DNA of 64,000 nt from Candidatus Latescibacterota bacterium (GTDB taxonomy: Bacteria; Latescibacterota; UBA2968; UBA8231). The notes below the pieces were generated by a model that saw nothing but the letters and a program-made list of their open reading frames with translations, was not told where the DNA came from and did no database searches. The stretch is taken from contig JAJEIO010000019.1 of the NCBI GenBank assembly GCA_022827835.1, positions 1 to 64,000 on the forward strand. The letters run 5' to 3'. Position 1 is the stretch's first letter; every line of letters begins with the position of its first letter. Shown here piece by piece: positions 17,370 to 26,283 of this stretch. The position numbers and the translations under genes are program-made.

Positions 17370-18590
17370 TTACTCCGGCGGCAGGACCAAGTACTCACCC
17401 TCGCGGATCCCATAGCTGTCGCCGAGTTCGGGGTAGTCGATCCCCGCGCGGCCATTCCAATCCCAGACCACTTCTCCATCCTTGACCGTCAGCTCGCAAA
17501 ACAGCCGCTGGCGGCCGTCCAACCGACCGTCGAACGAATCGGCGTAGCCAAAATTCCCCTCCATCAGCTTCAAGACCGCCACATCGGCTACAGCACCCAC
17601 CGACAGATGCCCCAACTCCGGGTGGCCAATCTCCCGCGCCGGGTTGATGGTTGAGGCGCGTATGACCTCGCCGAGCGGCATACCCATCACCAGAAATTTC
17701 GACATGGTAGTAGCCATGTCGAGCATACCCATGTTCATGCAGAGGACGTGCAGGTCGGTCGAAATCGAGTCTGGATAGAAGCCTTGGGCGATGGCTGGGA
17801 CCGCGTTGCGAAAACAGAAACTGCCGCCACCGTGTCCCACATCCAAGATGACGCCTCGTGCCCGCGCCTCGTGCAGATAGGGCAGCACCTTGCCCTCGGC
17901 GTCAAACCACGGCGTCGGACCGCGGAAGATGTGGGTGCTTATGTCGCCTGGGCGCAGTTTTTCGCCCAAGAGTTGGTAGTAGGGCCGTTCCTTTCTGAAG
18001 TAGCCAAAGTCGATCATCACCCGCGTCGCGGCTTTTTCGGCGGCCGCGAGCGCGCGATCGACCGAAATCCATTCGGGGCCTTTGTAGTGCGCCGTCTTGA
18101 TGCCTACTACTACGTCCTCGTTTTCCCGCGCCACGCCCGCTGTCTTGTTGGGATCCATGTCGTACGGATTCTGCTCGTGGTCGATTGAAGTCATCCCGGT
18201 CCCGGCAATATTGACCAACGCGAAGAGCCGCGTCTGACAGCGGTCGATGACCCGATAGCGAAAATCCTCAAAGTTGCGCCAGCCCGCACTCCCAGTATCC
18301 ACCAGCGTCGTCACGCCAGTGCGAAAACTAAAGCCGTCGGGCAAGATGCTGTTGTCGCCGGCCCACGTATCGCGGTGACCGGCCGTGGCATAGGCGTGGA
18401 TGTGAATATCTACCAGCCCCGGCGTCACGTAGAGTCCGCTCACGTCGATGACCTGCCCGGCACCCTCCGTCGGCAGGTCCGTATCTACGGCCGCAATTAC
18501 CTTCCCTGTGATGCCGATGTCCTTGGGCGCGTCAATGCCGTTTTGGGGGTCGATCAAATGACCGCCCTTGAGTACGAGATCAAACTGCAT
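17370..18590 (-). CDS. Amidohydrolase (dihydroorotase/deacetylase-like metallohydrolase)
   Basis: This 406-residue enzyme belongs to the amidohydrolase superfamily. The HxH metal motif appears in GLVDIHIHAYA, near residue 65. Later conserved parts include ISTDLHVLCMNMG (an Asp of the active site) and VGAVADVAVLKL, which is the small beta-sandwich domain. The pattern is that of the amidohydrolase/deacetylase family related to EF_0837. The start is ATG 18590. It runs toward the methyltransferase gene with a 6-base gap, so the two may share a transcript. A cyclic amide or N-acyl amino acid substrate is likely but not shown. Confidence 0.75.
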   Translation of the reverse strand: MQFDLVLKGGHLIDPQNGIDAPKDIGITGKVIAAVDTDLPTEGAGQVIDVSGLYVTPGLVDIHIHAYATAGHRDTWAGDNSILPDGFSFRTGVTTLVDTGSAGWRNFEDFRYRVIDRCQTRLFALVNIAGTGMTSIDHEQNPYDMDPNKTAGVARENEDVVVGIKTAHYKGPEWISVDRALAAAEKAATRVMIDFGYFRKERPYYQLLGEKLRPGDISTHIFRGPTPWFDAEGKVLPYLHEARARGVILDVGHGGGSFCFRNAVPAIAQGFYPDSISTDLHVLCMNMGMLDMATTMSKFLVMGMPLGEVIRASTINPAREIGHPELGHLSVGAVADVAVLKLMEGNFGYADSFDGRLDGRQRLFCELTVKDGEVVWDWNGRAGIDYPELGDSYGIREGEYLVLPPE

Positions 18591-18665
18591 GGTGAAATTT
18601 CTCCGATAATTTGATGGAGAGTTAAAAATAAAGAACGGTCCCGCTGTCTGCTAAGCGCCGCAACT

Positions 18666-19706
18666 TCAGGCCGCTGCCTCCACATGCGAGGGCAGCTTGC
18701 GCGTAAACCGCGCAAACAGTGCTTTGAGCGCAACGTCGCTGCGTGCCGCAAGGCTGGTCACGATCACGGTTGCCCACACGCTGCGCCGCGAAATTTTGAC
18801 CTGCTCTCCACTGGTAAAGTCCGCGTGGGCGTGGATGCGGCGCAATGTCAGCACGGCCATGCCCAACGCCCAAAGACAGAACCGGCGAATGCCAGTTTCG
18901 CGCCCGGGAATGAGCAACGTAAACGCCAGCGCATTGCCGAGGTGCATTTGGGCCACGCCGACCAATTGGCTCAGTGCCGTGCGGAACGCGGGATTCGTCT
19001 GGCCGGCCTCAAGCGAGCGCAAGTCAAACCCGGCTTGCTGGAACACGTCGCGTGGCAGCCAACACGCGCCGCGCGCCCGGTCGTCCCAGATGTCCTTGAG
19101 GATGTTGGTCATCTGCAAGCCCTGGCCGAACGACACGGCGAGCTGCAACAACTTCTTGCGATGGCGCTCGATTTCCGCCGAATAGTCGCAGAACAGCTCG
19201 GTGAGCATCTCGCCGACGACGCCGGCGACGTGGTAGCAATAGCGGTCGAGGTGGGGGAGGTCGTCTAGGCCTTTGAGGCCCGGGCTCTGCTGAAATTCGG
19301 CCATGCCATGCGACATGATCCGCACGCAACGCACGAGTGCAGCGCGCTGCCGCTCGGAAAACCCCTGCGTGAGCCGCAGCACCCGAGGGGTGTTGGCCAC
19401 AAGCTGGCGCTCGGCGGGCAACATGCTGTCGGACAGGCGCGGCGCGAGCTGCTCGGCGAATGGGGCAGGCGGCTCCTCGCCCGCGACGACTCGGATAAAT
19501 CGCTCGGAAAACTCGCGCTTTTCGCTAGCCGAAAGGGCTGGCTCATCCTCGATGGTGTCTGCGATGCGGCACAGCAGGTACGCGTTGCCGACGACATCGC
19601 GCAGGCCCGACGGAAGCTGCGGAATGGTGAGCGCAAACGTGCGCGAGACATCTTGCAGGATCGCGCTCTGCCATGCCAGATCAGCGGTATGTTCGTCAGT
19701 CGTCAT
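18666..19706 (-). CDS. Squalene/phytoene synthase family protein
   Basis: This 346-residue prenyltransferase joins two isoprenyl diphosphates. The two aspartate-rich motifs are visible as DTIEDE, near residue 49, and NILKDIWDD, near residue 200. DRYCYHVAGVVGEMLTELF is the other conserved block. It resembles eukaryotic-type squalene synthase (Erg9) more than HpnC/HpnD. No hopanoid or carotenoid cyclase or desaturase lies within the window, so the final product is unknown. It diverges from the amidase at 19860. Confidence 0.82.
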   Translation of the reverse strand: MTTDEHTADLAWQSAILQDVSRTFALTIPQLPSGLRDVVGNAYLLCRIADTIEDEPALSASEKREFSERFIRVVAGEEPPAPFAEQLAPRLSDSMLPAERQLVANTPRVLRLTQGFSERQRAALVRCVRIMSHGMAEFQQSPGLKGLDDLPHLDRYCYHVAGVVGEMLTELFCDYSAEIERHRKKLLQLAVSFGQGLQMTNILKDIWDDRARGACWLPRDVFQQAGFDLRSLEAGQTNPAFRTALSQLVGVAQMHLGNALAFTLLIPGRETGIRRFCLWALGMAVLTLRRIHAHADFTSGEQVKISRRSVWATVIVTSLAARSDVALKALFARFTRKLPSHVEAAA

Positions 19707-19859
19707 AGGTAGTCAGCCCTAAAGGGTCGGTGAAGCTCGATGTGTTTTCGTATTTCGTATAATATATCTCAATGCTGGCTCTATAACGAAACGGCCCTAT
19801 TGGTTTGAATCCTCCGCGTCCGTTGCCGCGAACGCATCTTCCCTCTACTATACCATATC

Positions 19860-20489
19860 ATGGAAATAGACCTTAATCACCGCTTCAAAGGCGTCAACTA
19901 CATCGAATCGCCCAATCAAGGCGGCCCCTTTGCCTCGGGGCTGCCCGACACCATCGTCATCCACTATACGGCCGGTGCCAACGCCGAGTCGGCCGTCCAC
20001 ACGCTCTGCGACCGAGAGCGCAAGGTCTCGGCCCACTTGGTCGTCGGCCGCGACGGTGCCGTGACGCAGCTTTTGCCCTTTAACATCGTCGGCTGGCACG
20101 CCGGCCGCAGCCAATGGGGAGAGCGCACAAGCCTCAACCAGTACTCCATCGGCATTGAGATCGACAACGCGGGCCAGCTCTCGGAGCGGGATGGCCGCTA
20201 CGAGTCGTGGTTCGGGCAGACGTATCCGGCCGCAGAGGTCGTGCGCGACGCACACCGCAACCAGAACCTGCCCGGTGCCCATCCGCAGATCCGTCAGCCT
20301 GTTTGCTATTGGCATCGCTATGCAGAAGTGCAATTCGAAGTCGTCGAGACCATTTGCGCCGCGCTGATTGCAGCCTATGGAATACGCTACATCCTCGGTC
20401 ACGAAGAGATCGCCCCCGACCGCAAGGTCGATCCCGGCCCGGCCTTTCCCCTCGACGAAATGCGCGACCGGCTTTTGGCCATCGCCTAG
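19860..20489 (+). CDS. N-acetylmuramoyl-L-alanine amidase (amidase_2 / AmpD-like)
   Basis: This 209-residue protein has a zinc amidase core. IVIHYTAGANAE gives the first zinc histidine, AHLVVGRDG the region of the catalytic network, and ILGHEEIAPDRKVDPGPAFP supplies the second His and Asp, with the conserved Lys. No signal peptide is evident, so it is probably cytoplasmic and involved in recycling of cell wall fragments (like AmpD), or it is a lytic amidase released otherwise. It precedes the ABC exporter by 21 bases; whether they are functionally linked is unknown. Confidence 0.85.
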   Translation: MEIDLNHRFKGVNYIESPNQGGPFASGLPDTIVIHYTAGANAESAVHTLCDRERKVSAHLVVGRDGAVTQLLPFNIVGWHAGRSQWGERTSLNQYSIGIEIDNAGQLSERDGRYESWFGQTYPAAEVVRDAHRNQNLPGAHPQIRQPVCYWHRYAEVQFEVVETICAALIAAYGIRYILGHEEIAPDRKVDPGPAFPLDEMRDRLLAIA

Positions 20490-20510
20490 CGCGCAGGAGG
20501 CGCGAAACCT

Positions 20511-21485
20511 TTGGCAGCACCCGCCATTGATGTCCGCGAATTGAGCAAGACCTATGAGGTCCCCGTGCGCGAAGGTGGCTTGGCCGCGGCGCTCAAGAGT
20601 CTCGTGCAGCGCCAGACGCGCCACGTCGAGGCGGTCAAGCAGATCAGCTTTGCGGTCGCGCCCGGTGAAATCGTCGGCTTCTTAGGGCCGAATGGCGCGG
20701 GCAAGACCACCAGCCTCAAGATGCTTTCGGGCCTCCTGCATCCCTCCGGTGGGCAAGGGCGCGTCCTCGGTTTTGAGCCGTTCAAACGGCAGCACGATTT
20801 CCTCCGCCAGATCACTTTGGTAATGGGCAATCGCAACCAGTTGCTGTGGGATATCCCCGTAATCGACTCCTTTGAGCGCAACCGGGCTATCTATCGCCTA
20901 GAGCGGAGTGCATACCGGCAAACGGTCGAAGAGTTGACCTCGCTGCTCGACTTAGACGCGCTCCTCGACAAGCCCGTGCGCAACCTCTCCTTGGGCGAGC
21001 GCATGAAGTGCGAAATTGCCGCCGCGCTTTTGCACAAGCCGCAAGTCCTCTTCCTCGACGAGCCGACCATTGGCCTCGACGTGACCATGCAGCGGCGGAT
21101 CCGCGCGTTTTTAACCGAATACAATCAGCGCTACGGTGCCACCGTGCTCCTCACCAGTCACTACATGGCCGACGTCGAGGCGCTGTGTAAACGGGTGGTG
21201 GTCATCCACCGCGGACTGCTGCTGTTTGACGGCCAGCTCACCGAGCTTGTGCAGCGCTTCTCACCGCACAAGACGATCATCGTCGAACTGGAAAACGGGC
21301 ACGGAGATCTCGGCAATTACGGAGAGATCGTCGCCAGTAGCGAGGGACGCGTATCGCTGCGAGTGCCCAAGGCGGAAACCGCGCAGGTGACCGGGCGGCT
21401 CCTCAGCGAGCAACCCGTCCTCGATCTGACGGTGGAGGATCCGCCGATTGAGGACGTGATTGAAGAGGTCTTTGAACGCGCATGA
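20511..21485 (+). CDS. ABC transporter ATP-binding protein (ABC-2 exporter)
   Basis: This 324-residue ATPase has Walker A GPNGAGKTTS, signature LSLGER and Walker B VLFLDEPTIGLD. The C-terminal extension of about 80 residues is typical of drug or polysaccharide exporter ATPases. The start is TTG 20511 with AGGAGG upstream. ATGA overlap (21482) couples it to the permease gene. Together with the two following permeases it forms a complete exporter; the substrate cannot be inferred. Confidence 0.88.
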   Translation: MAAPAIDVRELSKTYEVPVREGGLAAALKSLVQRQTRHVEAVKQISFAVAPGEIVGFLGPNGAGKTTSLKMLSGLLHPSGGQGRVLGFEPFKRQHDFLRQITLVMGNRNQLLWDIPVIDSFERNRAIYRLERSAYRQTVEELTSLLDLDALLDKPVRNLSLGERMKCEIAAALLHKPQVLFLDEPTIGLDVTMQRRIRAFLTEYNQRYGATVLLTSHYMADVEALCKRVVVIHRGLLLFDGQLTELVQRFSPHKTIIVELENGHGDLGNYGEIVASSEGRVSLRVPKAETAQVTGRLLSEQPVLDLTVEDPPIEDVIEEVFERA

Positions 21486-22285
21486 GGGGACTAGCCGACA
21501 TCTACACTACGCTCTTTCGCACCGATCTGGCCGTGCAGTTCCAGTACCGGGCGGCGATGGTGATCTGGCTGATCGGGCGCATCGTCGATACGCTGGTCTT
21601 CCTTTCGGTGTGGACTGCGGTGGCCCGCTCCCAAGGTGGGCAGGTGGGGGACTTTTCTAGCGGAGACTTCGCCGCCTACTACATCGTCATGATGATGATG
21701 GGGCACCTAACCTTCACTTGGTTCATGTTTGAGTTCGAATATCGGGTGCGGTCGGGAGCCTTCTCGCCGCTCCTGCTCCAGCCCCTGCACCCGATCCACC
21801 GCGACATCGCCACGAATATCTCTTACAAGTTCCTGACTCTGGTGGTCATGCTGCCGACGGTGGGGCTGATGGTCTGGATCTTCGATCCGGTCTTCGACCC
21901 GCCAGCTTGGGCCATTTGGGCCGCGATACCCGTCGTTCTGCTGGCGTTCCTGATGCGCTTTTTCGTCGAGTGGGCACTGGCTTTAGTGGCCCTGTGGACC
22001 ACGCGCACGGCCGCGGCCAACCAGCTCTACTTTGCGGCCTCGCTTTTCTTTTCGGGCCAGATGGCACCGCTGTCGCTTTTGCCCGAGTGGCTCCAGACGT
22101 TGGCCGCGATTTTGCCCTTCCGCTGGATGCTGGCCTTCCCGACCGAACTCCTGCTCGGTCGGCTCACGCCCTCCGAAGTGCTCTGGGGCGCAGCAGCACA
22201 GGTGATGTGGCTGGGGCTGAGTTGGGGGATTCTGGGCGCAGTCTGGTCGCGCGGCGTGCGCAGATACTCGGCGGTCGGCTCGTGA
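21482..22285 (+). CDS. ABC-2 type exporter permease 1
   Basis: This 267-residue protein has about six hydrophobic segments, beginning after YTTLFRTDLAVQFQYRAAM. It belongs to the ABC-2 family of the PF06182 type (formerly DUF990), in which two separate permeases pair with one ATPase. The ATG overlaps the upstream stop (ATGA), and its own stop overlaps the next start (GTGA). It forms the membrane channel with the next protein. Confidence 0.75.
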   Translation: MRGLADIYTTLFRTDLAVQFQYRAAMVIWLIGRIVDTLVFLSVWTAVARSQGGQVGDFSSGDFAAYYIVMMMMGHLTFTWFMFEFEYRVRSGAFSPLLLQPLHPIHRDIATNISYKFLTLVVMLPTVGLMVWIFDPVFDPPAWAIWAAIPVVLLAFLMRFFVEWALALVALWTTRTAAANQLYFAASLFFSGQMAPLSLLPEWLQTLAAILPFRWMLAFPTELLLGRLTPSEVLWGAAAQVMWLGLSWGILGAVWSRGVRRYSAVGS

Positions 22286-23067
22286 ACTATTTGCGGCTCC
22301 TGTGGATCTTTCTGCGCATCGGCGCAATGAACGAACTGGCGTACCAAGCCAATTTCTGGGTGCAGCTAGTGCAGAGCTTGCTCAATCTGGGCGTCGCGCT
22401 GGCGGGTTTGGCGGTGATTTTTTCGCACACCGAAGAACTAGGCGGCTGGCAGCCGGCCGAGTTGGTAGCACTCTTGGGGGTGTTCTTCCTGATGAGCGGC
22501 CTGATTGGCGCGCTGATCCAGCCGTCGATGCAGCGCTTTATGGAGGATATCCGCCTAGGCACGCTGGACTTTACCCTCACCAAGCCGGAGGATGCACAAG
22601 TGCTAGTGAGCATCGGCGAGGTGCGGATCTGGAAGTTTTTGGACGTAGTGCAGGGAATGGCACTGATTGCAGTGGCCCTAGTCGAAATCGGGATGCGGAC
22701 GGGCCTTGCACACGCCGCGGGATTTGCCTTGACGCTTGCGGCTGGCGCGGCAATCGTCTACAGTTTTTGGCTGGTGCTAGCAACGACTGCGTTCTGGTTT
22801 ATCAGAGCGGAGAACATCCTCGTCATCTTCCAGGCCGTTTACAGTGCTGGCAAGTATCCGGTAGCCATCTACCCGCGCTGGCTCAAGCTGGCGATGACCT
22901 TTCTGGTGCCTGTGGCCTTTGCGGTGACCGTGCCGTCGGAGGCCTTAGTGGGGCGGTTGTCGCCGGAGGTGTTGGGGGGCGCTCTGGCGATGGCGGGGGG
23001 AATGCTGGTGGGAGCACGGGCTTTTTGGTTGTGGGGGGTGCGGCACTATTCAGGAGCGTCGGCCTAG
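22282..23067 (+). CDS. ABC-2 type exporter permease 2
   Basis: This 261-residue membrane protein begins at GTG 22282, overlapping the preceding stop (GTGA). The frame is open upstream to 21907, but that part lies inside the previous gene. It contains about six hydrophobic stretches, such as LLGVFFLMSGLIGALIQ and ILVIFQAVYSAGKYPVAIYP. The YPVAIYP-like motif is typical of the second permease in PF06182-type exporters. It pairs with the protein at 21482-22285. Confidence 0.75.
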   Translation: MNYLRLLWIFLRIGAMNELAYQANFWVQLVQSLLNLGVALAGLAVIFSHTEELGGWQPAELVALLGVFFLMSGLIGALIQPSMQRFMEDIRLGTLDFTLTKPEDAQVLVSIGEVRIWKFLDVVQGMALIAVALVEIGMRTGLAHAAGFALTLAAGAAIVYSFWLVLATTAFWFIRAENILVIFQAVYSAGKYPVAIYPRWLKLAMTFLVPVAFAVTVPSEALVGRLSPEVLGGALAMAGGMLVGARAFWLWGVRHYSGASA

Positions 23068-23107
23068 CGGCGGTCCATTTTGCATTTTGCTAGAAAGGGG
23101 CACAGAC

Positions 23108-24124
23108 ATGAGTGACGGACAAAGCGGCATGCACGTCGGAGTGCAGGGAATCGGGACCTCAAAGATGGAATTGGAGTTTCTGGTGCGACACGGGGTGACG
23201 CACATGGACGCCAGTGTTGAGGACAACGAGGTCGAGACCTTAGTGCGGCACAAGGAAGAGGCGGCTGAGTACGGGGTGAGTATGGAGTCGATTCACATCG
23301 GCGTGCCCAAAAGCATCACGCTGGCGCAGGACCCGCAGCGGGACCGGGACCTCGACGAGGTCTGCCGCTGGATCGAAAACGCGGGCAAGGCCGGGCTACG
23401 GGCATTGCTCTACAACTTCTGCATCCTGCCGCACCAGCGCACCGAGCCTACGCCTGGACGAGGAGGCGTGACGTATAGCTCATTTGATCTAGCGAAGTTC
23501 GACAACGAAACGCTGAGCGAAGCGGGCGTAGTCAGCCGCGAAGAAGCGTTTGAACGGGCGGCCTACTGGCTGGAGCGCGTGATTCCAGTGGCCGAGGAAA
23601 ACAAGGTGCAGATGGCCTGCCATCTCAACGACCCACCAGCTCCGGTCCTGCGCGGCGTCGAGCGCTGGAACTGGCCGGTAATGGAGGGGCTCAAGCGCTT
23701 TTCCGAACTGGTCGATAGCCCGTATCACGGCTTTAACTTTTGCTGCGGCGTGGCGTCTGAGGGGCTGGAAAATCCGGCCGAGGAACTCTGCGACATCGTG
23801 CGCTACTTCGGCGAGCGGGGGAAGCTCTTCAACATCCACTATCGCAACATCAAGGGCGGGCTGCACAATTTCCAAGAGGTCTGGCCCGACGAAGGCGACG
23901 TCGATATGCACGAGGTGGCGCGCACCTTAAGGGACGTCGGCTATGAATACATGCTGATGCCCGACCACGCGCCATCCCACCCCGACGACAAGGCACCCGA
24001 GGGCGTATCGGGCCGGGTGCGTCAAGCCTGGGCCTTTCAGTTCGGATATATCATTGCCATGATTCAAGCGGTGAACAAAGAGCGGTCCGGCCTCAGCATT
24101 GGGGCCGCAGCGCAAACGGCCTAG
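23108..24124 (+). CDS. Mannonate dehydratase-like TIM-barrel enzyme (UxuA family)
   Basis: This 338-residue protein resembles mannonate dehydratase, which converts D-mannonate to 2-keto-3-deoxygluconate. Its blocks FNIHYRNIKGGLHNFQEVWP and DEGDVDMHEV, and MPDHAPSHP near the C-terminus, correspond to the family metal-binding regions (His and Cys ligands in CHLNDP and FCCGVASEG). It is shorter than E. coli UxuA (394), so some substrate shift is possible. The start is ATG 23108 with GAAAGGGG ahead. The next genes include an AGE epimerase, which also fits sugar-acid catabolism. Confidence 0.7.
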   Translation: MSDGQSGMHVGVQGIGTSKMELEFLVRHGVTHMDASVEDNEVETLVRHKEEAAEYGVSMESIHIGVPKSITLAQDPQRDRDLDEVCRWIENAGKAGLRALLYNFCILPHQRTEPTPGRGGVTYSSFDLAKFDNETLSEAGVVSREEAFERAAYWLERVIPVAEENKVQMACHLNDPPAPVLRGVERWNWPVMEGLKRFSELVDSPYHGFNFCCGVASEGLENPAEELCDIVRYFGERGKLFNIHYRNIKGGLHNFQEVWPDEGDVDMHEVARTLRDVGYEYMLMPDHAPSHPDDKAPEGVSGRVRQAWAFQFGYIIAMIQAVNKERSGLSIGAAAQTA

Positions 24125-24145
24125 GGCTGAAACGGAAACTGCGGC

Positions 24146-25048
24146 ATGTCGATTCATTGGCTGAGAGCAGCACTATTGCTGGTCCTGCTCAGCTCGTTTA
24201 GCGGAGCGCAGCCCCGAGCCGAACAGGCGTCGAAGCAGGACCTGCAGGCGTTGAAGGGTGTCGTCTATATGGTGGGCTTGGCCAGTGGAGCGGCCCTGTT
24301 GGTCTCGCTGGGGCTGCTCGTTGCGCGGTGGCGGATCGGGACGGTGCGGGCGCGGCGCTTTGTCTTGCGCGGCGATGAGGGCCAACCAATCGCTCAATTG
24401 GTGCAAGGCCCAAATGGCAGCGGCGAGTTGGAACTGAGGGATGCCGACGGTGAACTCACCGCGGTGCTGGGCAGTGGACTCAAGTTGTGCGACCGAGCAG
24501 GACGGGTGCGGGCCGACTTGCGGCTGGAGAGCGATAAGACCCCGCTGCTGGAACTCTACGACGAGCGAGGCGAAGTGCGGGCGGGCTTTTCGCTGAGCGA
24601 GGACGGGGCTGGCAGTTTGGCCTTTTACGACGAGACCGGGCGGCCTCGCGCTGGCCTCGGCAGCGGCCACGCCGGCGCAATGCGGTTGAGTTTTTTCGAT
24701 AAGCAAGGACGGATGCGGCTGCAAAGCGGCATTGAAGACGAAGAAGTGCCTTCGTTCAAGCTCTACGATGCTCAAGGCGAGGTGCGCGGTGCCTTGAGCG
24801 TGCGGGCCGATGGCATGACCTTGCTCGAAATGCGCGACCAAGACGGCCACACGCGCACCATCGTCGGTGTCCTAGAAGATGGAATTGCTTGGCTTGGGGT
24901 TCTCGATGAGGAACAGCGTTTCCGCGCGGGATTAGGCGCACCGACCGGCGGCAACCCAAGGCTGGACTTCTACGACGAAGACGGGGAAACGCGGGCCTCT
25001 TTGCGCATCGACAACCAAGGCCGCTTTAAGACCGATCCAGACTCGTAG
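24146..25048 (+). CDS. Membrane-anchored repeat protein (LYDxxGxxRAxL-type repeats)
   Basis: This 300-residue protein has an N-terminal signal-like segment (LRAALLLVLLSSF), then a second hydrophobic stretch (VVYMVGLASGAALLVSLGLL). About eight imperfect repeats of 25-30 residues follow. Each has the pattern hydrophobic-x-hydrophobic-(Y/R/F)-D-x-x-G-x-x-R-(A/T)-x-hydrophobic, for example LYDERGEVRAGFS, FYDETGRPRAGLG and FYDEDGETRASL. The pattern suggests a beta-solenoid or hairpin-stack outside the membrane. The function is unknown. It sits between two sugar-enzyme genes with short gaps and may be part of their transcript. Confidence 0.65.
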   Translation: MSIHWLRAALLLVLLSSFSGAQPRAEQASKQDLQALKGVVYMVGLASGAALLVSLGLLVARWRIGTVRARRFVLRGDEGQPIAQLVQGPNGSGELELRDADGELTAVLGSGLKLCDRAGRVRADLRLESDKTPLLELYDERGEVRAGFSLSEDGAGSLAFYDETGRPRAGLGSGHAGAMRLSFFDKQGRMRLQSGIEDEEVPSFKLYDAQGEVRGALSVRADGMTLLEMRDQDGHTRTIVGVLEDGIAWLGVLDEEQRFRAGLGAPTGGNPRLDFYDEDGETRASLRIDNQGRFKTDPDS

Positions 25049-25063
25049 CTCTGGGAGGGCGTT

Positions 25064-26275
25064 GTGGATATAGCGGGGAAAAGTCTGGGCGCTCTCAGAG
25101 ACCACTATCGGCATTACCTCTTTGAAGAGTACCTGCCCTTTTGGGACAAATATGGTATCGACCACGAGTTGGGCGGGTTTATCTGCGCTCTAGATCACGA
25201 CGGAACTCTCGTAGAAGACAGCAAAAACATCTGGTATCAGGGGCGCGGTCTGTGGACCTACTCGTACCTGTACCAGCACTTTGGCGGGGAGGAACACTTG
25301 CAGGTGGCACGCAAGGCCCGCGACTTTCTCCTCGCGCATGGCCGAGACCAAGCCGGCGATTGGGTAACGGCGTTGGACCGGCGAGGGCGGGTCGTCTCGC
25401 CGGCAACGCAGCGGGGCTACGAGGGCCTTTTCGTCGCCGAAGGGCTACAAGCCTACGCCCGGGCAACCGGCGACTCAGAGGCCCTCGAAACGGCCATCGC
25501 CAGCCTCTGGCGCTCGGTTGCTCTTTTTGACGATCCCGAGCGCTTCGCAGAGGAAAGTTACATCCCGCACAACTATCCAGGGATGCGGATACTGGGCAAC
25601 CACATGGTTCTCGTGTTGGTTCTGACCCAGCTGCTAGAACAGGTTGCCGACCCCAAGTTGGAAGCGCTCTCCGACCGAGTCGTCGATGCGATTGTCCATC
25701 GCTTCTGGCATCCCGAGTATCGCCTGATGAACGAGGCACTAGACCACGATTACAGACGGCCCGACGATCCCAATGAGGACTTCATCTACTTGGGCCACGC
25801 CATCGAGACGCTGTGGATGCTCCTGCCCGAGGCCATGCGCCGCAGAGATCGCGCGCTCTTTGATCTGGCCACCACGCGCTTCCGCCGTCATCTCGAAGTG
25901 GCTTGGGATGATGTCTATGGCGGGCTTTTCCGCGCGATGCACGTACACGGCACCTATACCTTCGACAAGGTGCTCTGGTTGCAGGAAGAGGCCCTGATCG
26001 GCTGTCTGATTCTGTTGGAACACGCAGGACTGGAGTGGGCTGCGGAGTGGTTTGGACGAGTTTTCGATTACGTAGAAGAGCGGTTTTCGCTCAAGCAGTA
26101 CGGACATCTATTGTATTTGTATGGCGGGGACCGCAAGGTGAATTATATCGACCACGTCTCTCGCAAAGAGCACTACCACCATCCGCGGTGCGTGATGCGG
26201 AACTTACTGGCGTTGGAGAGGATGATCGCGCGGGATGGTGCCGTATCGGACTTCTGGAGCGCGGAGGCGGGCTAA
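25064..26275 (+). CDS. AGE-family epimerase/isomerase (N-acylglucosamine 2-epimerase-like)
   Basis: This 403-residue protein has the (alpha/alpha)6 barrel of the AGE family. Landmarks are WYQGRGLWTYSYLY, LGHAIETLWML (GHxxE), DKVLWLQEEALIG (W-x-Q-x-E) and YHHPRCVMRNLLALE, with the expected active-site His residues. It interconverts sugar epimers or ketose and aldose pairs; the true substrate is unknown (N-acylglucosamine, cellobiose and mannose are family options). The start is GTG 25064, with GGGAGGGC before it. It converges on the minus-strand genes ending at 26284. Confidence 0.85.
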   Translation: MDIAGKSLGALRDHYRHYLFEEYLPFWDKYGIDHELGGFICALDHDGTLVEDSKNIWYQGRGLWTYSYLYQHFGGEEHLQVARKARDFLLAHGRDQAGDWVTALDRRGRVVSPATQRGYEGLFVAEGLQAYARATGDSEALETAIASLWRSVALFDDPERFAEESYIPHNYPGMRILGNHMVLVLVLTQLLEQVADPKLEALSDRVVDAIVHRFWHPEYRLMNEALDHDYRRPDDPNEDFIYLGHAIETLWMLLPEAMRRRDRALFDLATTRFRRHLEVAWDDVYGGLFRAMHVHGTYTFDKVLWLQEEALIGCLILLEHAGLEWAAEWFGRVFDYVEERFSLKQYGHLLYLYGGDRKVNYIDHVSRKEHYHHPRCVMRNLLALERMIARDGAVSDFWSAEAG

Positions 26276-26283
26276 AGAAGCGC

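Noticed and set aside
18684-19268. Plus-strand frame opposite the squalene synthase gene
   Set aside because: Antisense shadow without motif; the minus-strand frame has DTIED and the other synthase motifs.
19758-19763. TATAAT promoter before the amidase
   Set aside because: The -10 is good but no -35 match is present at 16-18 bases upstream, so I did not list it.
21907-22281. Long N-terminal extension of the second exporter permease
   Set aside because: It overlaps the first permease gene; GTG 22282 with a GTGA overlap is the natural start.
20511-24124. Defence or antibiotic cluster built on the exporter
   Set aside because: The genes are an ordinary ABC-2 exporter followed by a sugar dehydratase; no biosynthetic genes adjoin it.
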